Shown piece by piece: positions 31,509 through 39,606 of a DNA stretch of 39,606 nucleotides. The translations under genes and the position numbers were made by a program. Under the pieces are notes generated by a model. It was given only the letters and a program-made list of their open reading frames with translations, searched no databases and was not told where the DNA came from. This DNA is from Scleroderma bovista (Eukaryota; Basidiomycota; Agaricomycetes; Boletales; Sclerodermataceae), in NCBI GenBank assembly GCA_037178675.1, contig JAYMGJ010000489.1, forward strand, positions 1 to 39,606, in the 5' to 3' direction. How positions within the stretch are numbered: the first letter of the stretch is position 1; each line of letters begins with the position of its first letter.

Positions 31509-32557
31509 ATGCCCCTTTCCTCGAGTACTCATCTTTGTCCAGTTGACTGTGGTGTTGACCTCATCCGGCTTTCTGAATCATTGGCATCCATGGAGCCTGG
31601 GACCACCGCAGATAGGGAGCAAACCTTCCTTAACAAGTTCCCTGCTACTATCTCAGGTCTTATCGATGAACCAGCGGTGATTTTGGGGGAGGGGGGAACT
31701 GTAGCTTTGTGGTATCTCCCTGGTGCCTTGGCACACCCAACACAGGTATGATTTAATACCTCTTCTGTTTATAATCTTCTATAATCCCTGTAGACAAATA
31801 TTTCGCAGGCATTAGGTCCACTCCATACACAACTGTCCGCCAGTATAACTGGCCAGACATGGCACAATGACCCGCGGTACTTTCATTCGGAACAGACCCG
31901 TGTGACTGGTTGTTTGGAGCTTTCTCCTGCAAGACATCAAATGGGTCATTACGTGTGTGCTTACCATTCCTGCCATGAATTAATTGATAATATCATATTC
32001 AGCATGAAAATGCTTCCATTTCCGCGGACCTCAATACAGCCGCAGGTTTCCAGTGGTTGCAAGATATGGTGCAGCCGACCTCCATTATATCGGGTGCATT
32101 ATCAATCATGCATCCACAGCTGTATGAGGATGGTATGTGAGGAATTAGTTTATTGGAAGATTGGTCTTCTGCAAACGACCTCAGCATGAACCGGGCCTTA
32201 TCCCTCTGGCCCACCGCGTTTACCAATATTTCGGTTATTGCGAACCGGTGCACCCCCCTCCACCGTGATCCCCAATCCCGTGCCAGTTGGTATGATATTA
32301 TAGTAAATGTGGGTGAATACACTGACTGTATCATGGCCATCCCTACCCTTGGCATCGAGCTGGTGTACAAGCCTGGTACTGTGGTCGCATTCTCCGGGAG
32401 GCTTCTTAGGCACAGGGTAAATTCTGTAGAAGGAAACCGGTACTGTTTGACCTACTACATGAGGGATAACATTCACCATTGGGCAAATGTTCCAAGGTGT
32501 GCGGATTGGATGAGGATTGATAGTGTGGAGAGGTTGCTGAGGCCTACCATACTGTAA
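31509..32557 (+). pseudogene. KDZ1 gene F: TET/JBP-family 2-oxoglutarate/Fe(II) dioxygenase (5-methylcytosine oxidase), in-frame TGA
   Basis: Exons 31509-31745, 31809-31952 and 32003-32557, introns 63 and 50 bp, 312 codons with stop. It matches the basidiomycete TET/JBP pattern: P-A-V-I-L-G...W-Y-L-P-G-A-L; L-E-L-S-P; G-A-L-S-I-M-H-P-Q-L-Y; W-P-T-A-F-T-N-I-S-V-I-A-N-R; iron ligands H214-x-D216 in P-L-H-R-D-P, distal H264 in L-L-R-H-R-V, 2-oxoglutarate-binding R273 in G-N-R-Y-C; and Y-Y-M-R-D-N-I-H. The family oxidises 5-methylcytosine to hydroxymethyl and further forms in the nucleus. TGA at 32138-32140 (codon 173, G-M-stop-G-I) breaks the core domain; CGA to TGA would explain it. A 5' exon from ATG 31297 is possible but also contains TGA. 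Confidence 0.9.
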
Positions 32558-34160
32558 GGTGCAGAGGAGTTTATAGAACAGATGCATTTCACTATTGACA
32601 TCTCTTCCTAAGCGAATTAATAAATACACATGGAGTGGAATTTTAGAAATGATAATGCTTATCATGTTGCCGCGGCTGCTGCATGGTTGCTTATTATGTT
32701 TCCAGACATGTCTAACCTAACTTATTGATATTTTGATGATCCATATTTCTCCTTATCATTATTCGCCCACCACTGAACACATGCCCTATAAAGTCCCGCG
32801 GGTCTTCGGAGGGAAGTCATTATTGTCTTGATTGTGCTTCCGGCTCACTTTTCTGGTATCCTACTTTGTATTTACTATAACACCACGGCTTCTGTCAGCT
32901 GCATTCTCCTGCCGCGGCCATCTTTGGCTCACCTTATGCCTATGTACCAGACTCTGTCAGCCCATCCATCACTCTCGGCCACTTATCTATTGGCCAATCC
33001 ACATTAGAGGGAAACACCATATGTCAGCCTACCATGTCAATGGGGCTAGATATTATGGGCCCTGCTTTGATTTACATTCCGGTGGTATTTTGGCTCACCC
33101 GTATTCCAGGTCACAAATGATTCATAGCCCACCCTTGACTCACGGGATGATGCAATTTTACATGGGCTCACCCATATTCCATTGGACAGATCAAATCTTA
33201 GCCCATCCGTGCTACTCGGTATGATGAAATATGGGCTCACCTATACCCTAGTGACTGTTCTACTTGGGCTGACCCATATCACACGGAACCAGGTAATAAT
33301 AGCCCATCCATATCACATGAGAACATCATAATGTAAGCTCACTCATGCTACACGACCTTAATGTATATGGGCCCCCCACAGTTCAGGGGACATTGCTATT
33401 TTGGCTGACATACATGATAAGGGACAGGCTATTCAAAGCCCACCCGTGCTACACGGGATGGTGACATCATATATGGGCTCACCTGTATCACATTGGAACC
33501 ATCAACCCTCAGCCCACTCTTGCTACTCGTGATGATGGAATATGGGCTCCTCTGTACCTTAGGGACTTTGTTATTTCGGCTCACTCGTATGACATGGGAC
33601 TATGTAATAGCAGCCCACCCATGTCAGATGTGATGACATAATAGGGGCCCATCCATATCCCATGACAACATCCATGTGTCACCCCACTCGTGCTACTCGG
33701 GATAATGAAATATGGGCTCACCTATACCTTAGGTGAATGTGATTTCGGCTCACTCATATTACACGGGACAATGTAATAGCAGCCTGCCTATGTAACATGG
33801 GATGGTATAATAGGGGCCCATTCATATTCTATTGGCATCTCAAAGTTTCAGCCCACTCGTGCTACTTGGGATGATGGCATATGGGCTCACTGGTACCTTA
33901 GGGGACAAAGTATTTCGGCTCACTCGTATCACACGGGACCATGTTGTATCTGCCTGTCAATGTGACATGCATGTCAGCCCACTCATGCTACACCCAGCTG
34001 TTGCTCACTGCATAGTGTTATAACAACCTGCAGTATGAACTTTACCTGCGGTCAAAAACCAAGGTTCCACTCTAACCAATACCAATGTCATGGAATTGGA
34101 GAAGATATTCCCTGTCAACTACTGTGCATAAATGCTGAGTAGGTTTTCCATCTCTGGTGT
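32558..34160. repeat. Right arm of KDZ1, inner part: GGGCT-type repeats with a ~170-bp period
   Basis: There is no gene. From about 33000 the pattern AGCCCAC-YCGTGCTAC-CGGGATGATG...ATATGGGCTCAC recurs many times. A higher-order unit of 169-170 bp starts at about 33511, 33681 and 33850. CCGCGG sites lie at about 32670, 32796 and 32912, before the array. Related GGGCT/AGCCC motifs occur in the left arm and at 35380-35600, so these are subterminal repeats. Confidence 0.75.
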
Positions 34161-35602
34161 TGATAGTACATTAAGGGCAGAGTTTAGTCCACTGGTTATA
34201 AAAGATTGTCCCTGGATGATGCATGGTGGCAACCCTTAGCATCACCCCGTGGTGGGTACTCACTCCACTGTAGTCAAACTGTTGTGTAATCAACAGCAGT
34301 GGATAGCTAACCCGCGGTATCATATGCAGTGGGTGGCCAACCATGGGTAGGTAGTGGTTGCAACTGGGACTGTGGTTGATGACCAACCCGCGGTGGGTAC
34401 TCATTCCACTGGGTAGTCAACCTGTGCTGTGTAGTCAACAGCGGTGGCTAGCCAATCCTGGGTAGGTAGCTAACCCACCATATGTGTGAATCCGCAGTAT
34501 CACCTACAGTGAGCAAAGCCACAATGGGTGGTCACCCCTCAGTAGATAGTTGTTTGTAGTGTAACCGCGGTTACTATTCAACCTGCGGTTGAGAGTCACT
34601 CTACAGGGTAGTCAACCCCTGATATGTATTCAACAGCAGTGGGTAGATAACCTGTGTTGGGTAACTACCCCGCGGCATTTATTGAACCCACAATGGGTAC
34701 TCTGCTATGTACTCTACATGTGCTGTACTGTCAACAGCAATAGCCAGCTACTCTGTATCAAACCCGCGGTTTCATTTGGAGTGGGTAGCCAACCCAGAAT
34801 GGTTGGTCACCCCTCAGTAGAGAGTCACTCCGCTTGGTAGTTAACCCCCGCTGTGTAGTAAACAGTGGGTGGATAACCTGCAGTATGTATTGAATCCACA
34901 GTGTAACCTGTAGCAGGTGGCGAACCCGCGGTGAGTACTCTGCTGTGTAGTTGACCTGTACTGTACAGTCGCTAGCTAATCCGTGGTGGGAAAGTAACCC
35001 GCGGTAAGTATTGAACCCGCAGTTTCTGCAGTGGGAGTGAACCCACAATGGGCAGTCACCCCTGGGTTGGTAGTGCAACCGCGGTGTAGTCAACCCGCAG
35101 TGGAGAGTTACTCCACCGGGTAGTCAACCCCCGCTGTGTAGTCAACTGCTGGCCAACCTAACCCGCGCGGGTAGTTAACCCATGGTTAGTAGTGGGCCCG
35201 TAGTGGGCACGTGGTTTGTAGTAATCCCGCGGTGTGTGATGCCTGTGTATAGTCAGCTATAGTAGTCCATCAATGGTAAGTAGTCAACCCGCGGTAGTCA
35301 ACCCCAGTAGTTCACCCGCGGTAATGAAGCCAGTTCTGCTGGTAGGTTGATTAGATTAGTTCCTACTGTATGCAGTAGTATCTATTTTTGCTAGCCCACC
35401 CCATACCTTTGCATTCCAGTAAATATGGGCTCATCCATTAATGTGCACCCAGTAAGATTGCGGCCCACCAACATGACATGATGACAATTCCTATATCCCT
35501 ACCATAACCCCTCCTTAACTACTACCATAGCCCACCCATATCACATGGTAACAAAATCATAGTGTGTAGCCCACCCGTATTACTCGGTGATACTCCATCC
35601 GT
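34161..35602. repeat. Right arm of KDZ1, outer part: dense CCGCGG repeats
   Basis: Eleven CCGCGG copies (about 34311, 34386, 34563, 34669, 34763, 34925, 34998, 35079, 35227, 35288, 35316) sit among many AACCCGCGGT-like units and decayed forms (CCTGCGG, CCCACAAT, CCCGCAG). It mirrors the left arm in inverted orientation. No coding signal. Confidence 0.8.
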
Positions 35603-35689
35603 GGGCTCCTGTCCGCTGGCCCGTGACACTCGGCCGATTTTCACCTTCGGGTGGCCGTGTAAGACGGGACAAAGTAGGTACATTATGTG
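35603..35689 (-). repeat. Right terminal inverted repeat of KDZ1
   Basis: Reverse complement of 14697-14780 with a few mismatches; the core is GGGTGGCCGTGTAAGAC. It is followed by the TSD-like GCTCCTTAA (35690-35698). Confidence 0.88.
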
Positions 35690-35785
35690 GCTCCTTAACC
35701 CTGGAGTCCAGGTATAGTTTCCCTTTATAAGGCTGGGGAACAGCGTGTGGTAGACGACTAGTAGATGGGTAGATTCGAGCTCTAG
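35690..35785 (-). other. KDZ1 right TSD and first ~87 bases of the gypsy 1 leader
   Basis: GCTCCTTAA (35690-35698) is the second TSD copy. The rest is gypsy 1 leader just inside its 5' LTR. The primer-binding site should start at 35785 on the minus strand (CTAGAGCTCGAATC), which does not begin with the usual TGG. Confidence 0.6.
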
Positions 35786-36168
35786 TGAGACAACCCTAAG
35801 GGCAAAACCCAAAGAACTACCACACAAGGGACTCTGAGGAGGAAAAGGATGCAAGCGTCTTAGAGCAAAGACCCAAAGAGAGCTCGAATGGAGAGCCTCT
35901 GGGTGCTGGATTGCAACGGTATATATACTATACTACACATGTCCTATGTGAGGCTATCCATGAGGCTGTATGCTGTACGAGGCAGTGAACACAGCTGCCA
36001 TCCTGTGGTAAGACTATGCTAATGACATCAAGGGATACAGCATGTACAGCATGAGGCTGTAGTCTAGACAGACCTACAGATAAGATGCACTAGATAAGAT
36101 ACTACGGTACGATAAGATAAGACGTCATCTAATCGCAGATTAGATAAGATAAAAGTCAGACCGTTACA
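35786..36168 (-). repeat. 5' LTR of gypsy 1 (383 bp)
   Basis: Same termini as 556-922, about 14 substitutions and 16 extra bases near 36112-36130. It is followed by TSD CTTTG at 36169-36173. A TATATATA string is near 35920. Confidence 0.95.
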
Positions 36169-36205
36169 CTTTGCAACAAATAGTAAGGTGGGGTGAAGGG
36201 TTGAA

Positions 36206-39200
36206 ATGACATGTGAACAGATTGACCGTGGGAATTTCATTCAACAACCCGGTAGTAGTATGTGCCCCAAAATTGAGACTTTGGACTGTGACCACAACTC
36301 CTCCATGGCTACTCCAGAGTATCAGGATGCCAGCTCTAGTGAAGAGTCTCACTCCACAGCACCAGGGAATACCCCCCTTAGAGATGATGAGATTGCCATT
36401 GTCCAGGAGAACCTTAAGTCCTGGATGGAGGGGGACAAGCCCCAAAAAAGGTCAGTACTGAGAAAGATCAGTGACACCATTCATAGGTTGGGCCCCAACA
36501 AGACTCTGAAGAACCATCAGTGGGTTACCAAGAAAAAGGTGAGTGTTTTTTTTGGTCTTGAAGCATACATGGCACAAATTATGTTTGTAGGCAATTCAGT
36601 GTTGGCTTTACAACAATAACAATTCCCACACTCGCTCCTGAAAGAAGTTAGTGACCTATGGCCGGAAATGGAATGCACGCGGGGTGATCATGAAGCAGAG
36701 GAAAGAGCAAATAAAGAAGTTGTTAGAGAAATCTGGCCACAAATCAGGGAGTGCAGGGTACATCGGGAAATATCAGAAGGCGGTGGACAAGCTGATAAGA
36801 AGGATGTCTGCAGAGCAATGGGAGGAGGCAGAAAGGACTGCAAAGGAGTGGAATGAAGCACACCCAACTGAGGATATCCAGAGCCTGTGGGTGACGCATT
36901 TGCATATCATGCTTCAATTAACCAGATTCTAGGACTGCGGACACAAAGGGTAAACAATATGTAAGAGAGTTTGTGGAGGAGATGTGGAAACAATGCAGGA
37001 CCTGGGTGGTGGTGATAACAGCATGGAAAGGATCTGATGGGGACCCTATGATGAGCTTGTAAGTTTTCATTAACAGAAAGTGAATCTCCACACTGAAATA
37101 TGCAGTCATGACTATAATGATGAGATAGGGAGTGGCAGGCGGTTTGATGATTGGGGGAGGATGGAGGAAAGGTGGTCCAGGTATGTATTTGATGTATTCA
37201 GCCAGGACAAGGACAACAATGTGGAGGAAAGTGGAGAGGAGGAAGCATTGTGGAGGACAAAGGTAAGAAAGGGGAAGAAGCAGCCAGAGGCAGAACTTCC
37301 AATGGGAGATGATGGTACACCGCAGATCCCAATCATATTGAACATGAGTGTGCAAGAGAAGAAAGATGTCATGTGGGCATTTGTGGCCTACCACTACTGT
37401 AAGTCCCTTACCAGCTTTCAATGATATATACATATTGCACCCCTCAGGAAAGGCATGTGGGCGGGCGACATCATCCATCCCCTGGGGTGCAATCATGGAG
37501 GACACAAGTACCTACATTTCAAACCGTTATCTTCCCTCCCACGTATCGTTCAAAGAACCAACCCAGTTTAACAACAATGAAGTAACAGAAATCCTGGAAT
37601 GGTGGAAAGGCTGGCAGGATACCAATCCTGCGGACATCTTCAAATTCAAGATGTGGATAAAATCGGACAGATCAACACAGCCTGCGGTCAGCAAACCCAA
37701 TGAGCCATCTGCAAAGAGTTTAGGCAAAAGGAGACACACAGGAAAGTATATATTGACTGGGTCCCACGGTAGTTACTGACACACTGGATAGATACCACTA
37801 CTGACAATCAAGAGGACAAGGAATATAGTGAGGAAGATGAAGAAGCAGATACTGAACCCAGAAACCATGTTGGCAAGGCACCTGCAGGTCTGGCGAAATT
37901 CAAGGTCGGCCCACCAAAAAATGCACATTGGACAGATGGGAATAGTGGTGGTATGTAATACATAGGGTCGGGTATTATTGACTAAACATTATTCAGACCA
38001 GGGAAGAAGTAGTGGACCCACAGGTAAAAAGCCCGTGGGTGCCCAGTCCAAGCAACGTGCAGGAGGTTATATATTGGCTAGTTCTAACGACAATTTCTAA
38101 TGGATTGAACAGATACCACTACTGATGAAGAGGACCCACAGCATAGTGAGGAAGACCAGGAGGCAGATACTGAAGCCAGAAACAATATTGGCAAGGCACC
38201 CACAGGTCCTGTGACATTCAAGGTAGGCCCGCCAAAGAAAGCACGGCGGATAGATGGCAACAGAGGTGGTAAGTAATACATATATACAGGTATTATAAGC
38301 TAAATGTTATTAAGGCCAGGGGCCTAGTAGTCGACCTGCGGGTAACAAGCCCATGGGTGCCATGCCCAGTGGTTCTGCACCAGCATCAATTCCCGTGGAT
38401 GGTATGTGATACATGTAGACAGATATTATCCACTAAACATTATTCAGGCCAAGGAAAAAATTGCGGCTCCTCTGTTGGACATTCATCAAATGCAATGGCT
38501 GCAGGTCAGAAGCCCACGGGTGCCAAGTCCAATGGTGCTGCACTGGGATCAATTCCTGTGGATAGTATGTGATACAGGTAAACAGATATTATCCACTAAA
38601 TATTATTCAGATCATGGCGAAAGTTGTGGCTCCTCTGGTGGACATCCTGCAGATAATATGGCCACAGGTATCAGGCCAGTGAGAGCCAAGTCCTCTCATT
38701 CTACATTAGGATTGGTTCCCACGGGTACTGCTTCGGCAGGTCAGTGTACCCACAATGTTGGGAAAGTTGGCCAGCCAAAGAAAGTCAGCAACGTGAATGG
38801 GAGTAAGTAACACATTTGAAAATAATCCATCAGCTAATAAAATCCAGACCAACCGATGTCTGGAGGAGGAACCGCAGGAACTGGTCAACAATAGGTAACA
38901 TAAATAAATCAAATTCCAGGAGAAAGTCTAACTTATAGCTGGCGATGGCCCTAATGGCACTGTGCAAACCAGACCTAAGCCGCAGGTAAAGAGAAAAGGT
39001 GCAGAATACTAGTCCTGAAAATATAACAGGATAAATACTTTATAGCCACAGATGCAAGTGTTGCAATTACCCAGGATGTCATACCACACGACCAGATGGG
39101 TGAGCTGCAGTGTCAAAGTGATTGCAAACATTTGCTTATGAAACTATCCGCAGCACTATCTGATCCCAATGAATTGTGCAATGGACATGCCGGAGGTGGA

Positions 39201-39302
39201 AGCAATCCAGAAAAGAAGAGATGCTCCACACGGGAAAGAAAAGTGCCCCCAAGACCAGATGCAGATATCCCCACTCCAAGCCCAAGAAAGAGATGTAAAT
39301 AA
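36206..39302 (+). pseudogene. Outer-element gene C': homologue of gene C with tandemly duplicated exons
   Basis: ATG 36206 (M-T-C-E). Exons 36206-36538, 36591-37058 (with a further intron or shift near 36890-36930), 37106-37398, 37448-37745, 37792-37950, 37997-38070, then repeated small exons to a last exon at 39050-39302 ending R-C-K-TAA. It shares with gene C every conserved block: T-P-L-R-D-D-E, H-Q-W-V-T-K-K-K, A-I-Q-C-W-L-Y-N, Y-G-R-K-W-N-A-R, A-E-R-T-A-K-E-W-N, I-P-I-I-L-N-M and V-T-E-I-L-E-W-W. TGA at 36639-36641 interrupts exon 2 where gene C has Lys/Arg. The C-terminal half repeats G-P-P-K-K-A and G-K-A-P modules. It lies divergent from the outer transposase and convergent with B'. 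Function unknown. Confidence 0.72.
37746..38640 (+). repeat. Tandem intron-exon duplications inside C'
   Basis: Intron plus acidic exon (A-T-A-C-C-A-C-T-A-C-T-G-A start) occurs at 37746-37950 and again at about 38071-38271. The introns at 37951-37996, 38272-38316, 38401-38446 and 38571-38610 are near-copies of one 46-bp intron (GTATGTGATACA...ATTATTCAG). The exons after them are diverged copies of each other. Exon phases match, so copies can be added without breaking the frame. Confidence 0.8.
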
Positions 39303-39379
39303 TTTTTGTACTGGCCAGCGCTTTCCATACCATGAAACATATTTTTGGCACATAACAATGTACAGGGAATGAAATGTGT

Positions 39380-39606
39380 TTACAATGCATCAGGGTCCAG
39401 GTCTATCAATCCATCAAGGTCCTGCCCATCACCTATCAAGTCATCTGACTCTCCCGCCCCAAGCTCTGACCCGCGGCAGAGCCCATTGCAGAAATGTGCC
39501 AATGTTGCCCGATGTGTAAGTAACTGGCACCACTGCTGCATCTCTGCAATAAGCATGTTTGCATATGTATTATACATTGAAAACAAAGGTTGATCCAAGT
39601 CCTTCC
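39380..39606 (-). CDS. Outer-element gene B' C-terminal end (5' partial, runs off the right edge)
   Basis: The minus-strand reading ends at a stop at 39382-39380. P-L-F-S-M-Y-N-T-Y-A-N-M-L...E-M-Q-Q-W-C-Q-L-L...A-T-L-A-H-F aligns with gene B P-L-I-T-M-Y-Q-Q-Y-A-D-K-L...W-R-R-L-M...A-H-Y-A-D-M, then an acidic tail. It is convergent with C', as B is with C. The rest of the gene is outside the window. Confidence 0.65.
   Translation of the reverse strand, partial: KDLDQPLFSMYNTYANMLIAEMQQWCQLLTHRATLAHFCNGLCRGSELGAGESDDLIGDGQDLDGLIDLDPDAL

Larger units (their letters stand above)
14697..35689 (+). mobile_element. KDZ1: ~21-kb KDZ DNA transposon carrying six genes including TET/JBP
   Basis: It is bounded by inverted repeats and a near-perfect TSD inside the gypsy 1 leader. 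It holds three divergent gene pairs (A/B, C/D, E/F), repeat-rich arms of about 1.9 and 3 kb, and about 55 CCGCGG palindromes. D is the KDZ transposase and F a TET/JBP dioxygenase, a pairing established for basidiomycete KDZ elements. It has itself received a 1.28-kb solo LTR (24021-25304) and an LTR fragment (18503-18782). Premature TGA codons in D and F suggest that this copy is no longer autonomous. Confidence 0.88.
556..36168 (-). mobile_element. Gypsy 1: chromodomain Ty3/Gypsy retrotransposon, defective, with gypsy 2 and KDZ1 nested in its 5' leader
   Basis: Two LTRs (556-922 and 35786-36168) flank a minus-strand leader, gag and pol (protease, RT, RNase H, integrase, chromodomain), inside a perfect CTTTG TSD. 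Its own sequence is 556-6742, 14393-14687 (leader) and 35699-36168. Gypsy 2 (6743-14387), KDZ1 (14697-35689) and a solo LTR (2916-3582) are later insertions. The LTRs differ by roughly 14 substitutions, all or nearly all transitions, plus a 16-bp indel, so it is the older retrotransposon. Pol has an in-frame TAG, an in-frame TGA, frameshifts and a protease Asp-to-His change, so it cannot move on its own. Confidence 0.93.
1..39606 (-). mobile_element. Outer, older KDZ-family transposon, only its flanks visible, split by gypsy 1
   Basis: Removing gypsy 1 (556-36168 plus one TTTG-type TSD copy) joins 1-555 to 36174-39606. The joined sequence carries transposase exon 1 (minus), gene C' (plus) and the tail of gene B' (minus). 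This is the same gene order and relative strand as B-C-D in the inner element KDZ1, read in reverse. Protein similarity to KDZ1 is clear but partial, so this is a different subfamily rather than a duplicate. Neither terminus lies in the window. Only one CCGCGG (about 39471) was found in its roughly 4 kb, unlike KDZ1. Confidence 0.8.

Noticed and set aside
32134..32185. A 52-bp GTATGT...CTCAG intron in the TET gene that would remove the TGA
   Set aside because: Splicing it puts a TGA at the junction and deletes conserved family sequence (W-S-S-A-N-D-L-S). Reading through with one TGA fits better.
35760..35785. tRNA-like T-loop complement (CTCGAATC) after the gypsy 1 LTR as a primer-binding site
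   Set aside because: It lacks the TGG expected from a tRNA 3' end, and the gypsy 2 leader gives no parallel match. Priming could be unusual, but nothing here shows it.
36206..39302. C' as an independent host gene
   Set aside because: It shares exon blocks and relative order with KDZ1 gene C and sits next to KDZ transposase exon 1, so it belongs to the outer transposon.
1..39606. Classical repeat-induced point mutation
   Set aside because: The changes seen centre on CpG (CGA to TGA, CCGCGG decay) and not on CpA to TpA. Deamination of methylated CpG is the simpler reading.

Overview
The window is a nest of transposable elements from a filamentous fungus. It is most likely an agaricomycete (Basidiomycota). 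The reasons are: genes with many 46-54 bp GT-AG introns; chromodomain Ty3/Gypsy retrotransposons; and a Kyakuja-Dileera-Zisupton (KDZ) DNA transposon with a CxC2-type cysteine cluster and a TET/JBP dioxygenase gene, a combination known mainly from this group. I see no ordinary host gene. The species cannot be named from this sequence.

Four layers can be separated by junctions and target-site duplications (TSDs). (1) The outermost layer is an older KDZ element, visible only as its flanks: transposase exon 1 on the minus strand at 1-273, an accessory gene C' on the plus strand at 36206-39302, and the end of gene B' on the minus strand at 39380-39606. (2) Gypsy 1 (minus strand, 556-36168, LTRs 367 and 383 bp, TSD CTTTG) landed in the bidirectional promoter between that transposase and C'. 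Its gag-pol at 934-6325 is dead: a protease Asp is lost, and it has stops, frameshifts and a solo LTR at 2916-3582. (3) Gypsy 2 (plus strand, 6743-14387, LTRs 620 and 619 bp, TSD TCGCC) landed in the gypsy 1 leader. It has a degraded gag-pol and a spliced antisense gene for a coiled-coil, Zn-cluster protein. (4) A second KDZ element, KDZ1 (about 14697-35689, 21 kb), landed about 300 bp further along the same leader. It has ~85 bp imperfect terminal inverted repeats and an 8-9 bp TSD with one mismatch.

KDZ1 carries six genes as three head-to-head pairs: A(-)/B(+), C(-)/D(+) and E(-)/F(+). A has a coiled coil and perfect Zn2Cys6 spacing. B is Ser/Pro/acidic with a C-terminal helix. C is a many-exon unnamed family. 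D is the KDZ transposase (10 exons, 1012 codons). E is an unrecognised 232-residue protein. F is a TET/JBP 2-oxoglutarate dioxygenase. The outer element keeps the same B-C-D order and strands at clear protein divergence, so the cassette is conserved.

The most striking non-coding signal is the palindrome CCGCGG. I count about 55 copies by eye across KDZ1 and none in either gypsy element. It also sits in a 20-bp tandem array in the left arm, where many units show CpG-to-TpG or CpA decay. CCGCGG is also two abutting everted CGG half-sites, the triplet read by Zn2Cys6 proteins. My inference is an element-encoded marking or anti-silencing system, with protein A (or C) binding CCGCGG and TET oxidising 5-methylcytosine there, formally like VANC in plant VANDAL transposons. 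This copy is probably dead or dying: transposase codon 20 and TET codon 173 are in-frame TGA.
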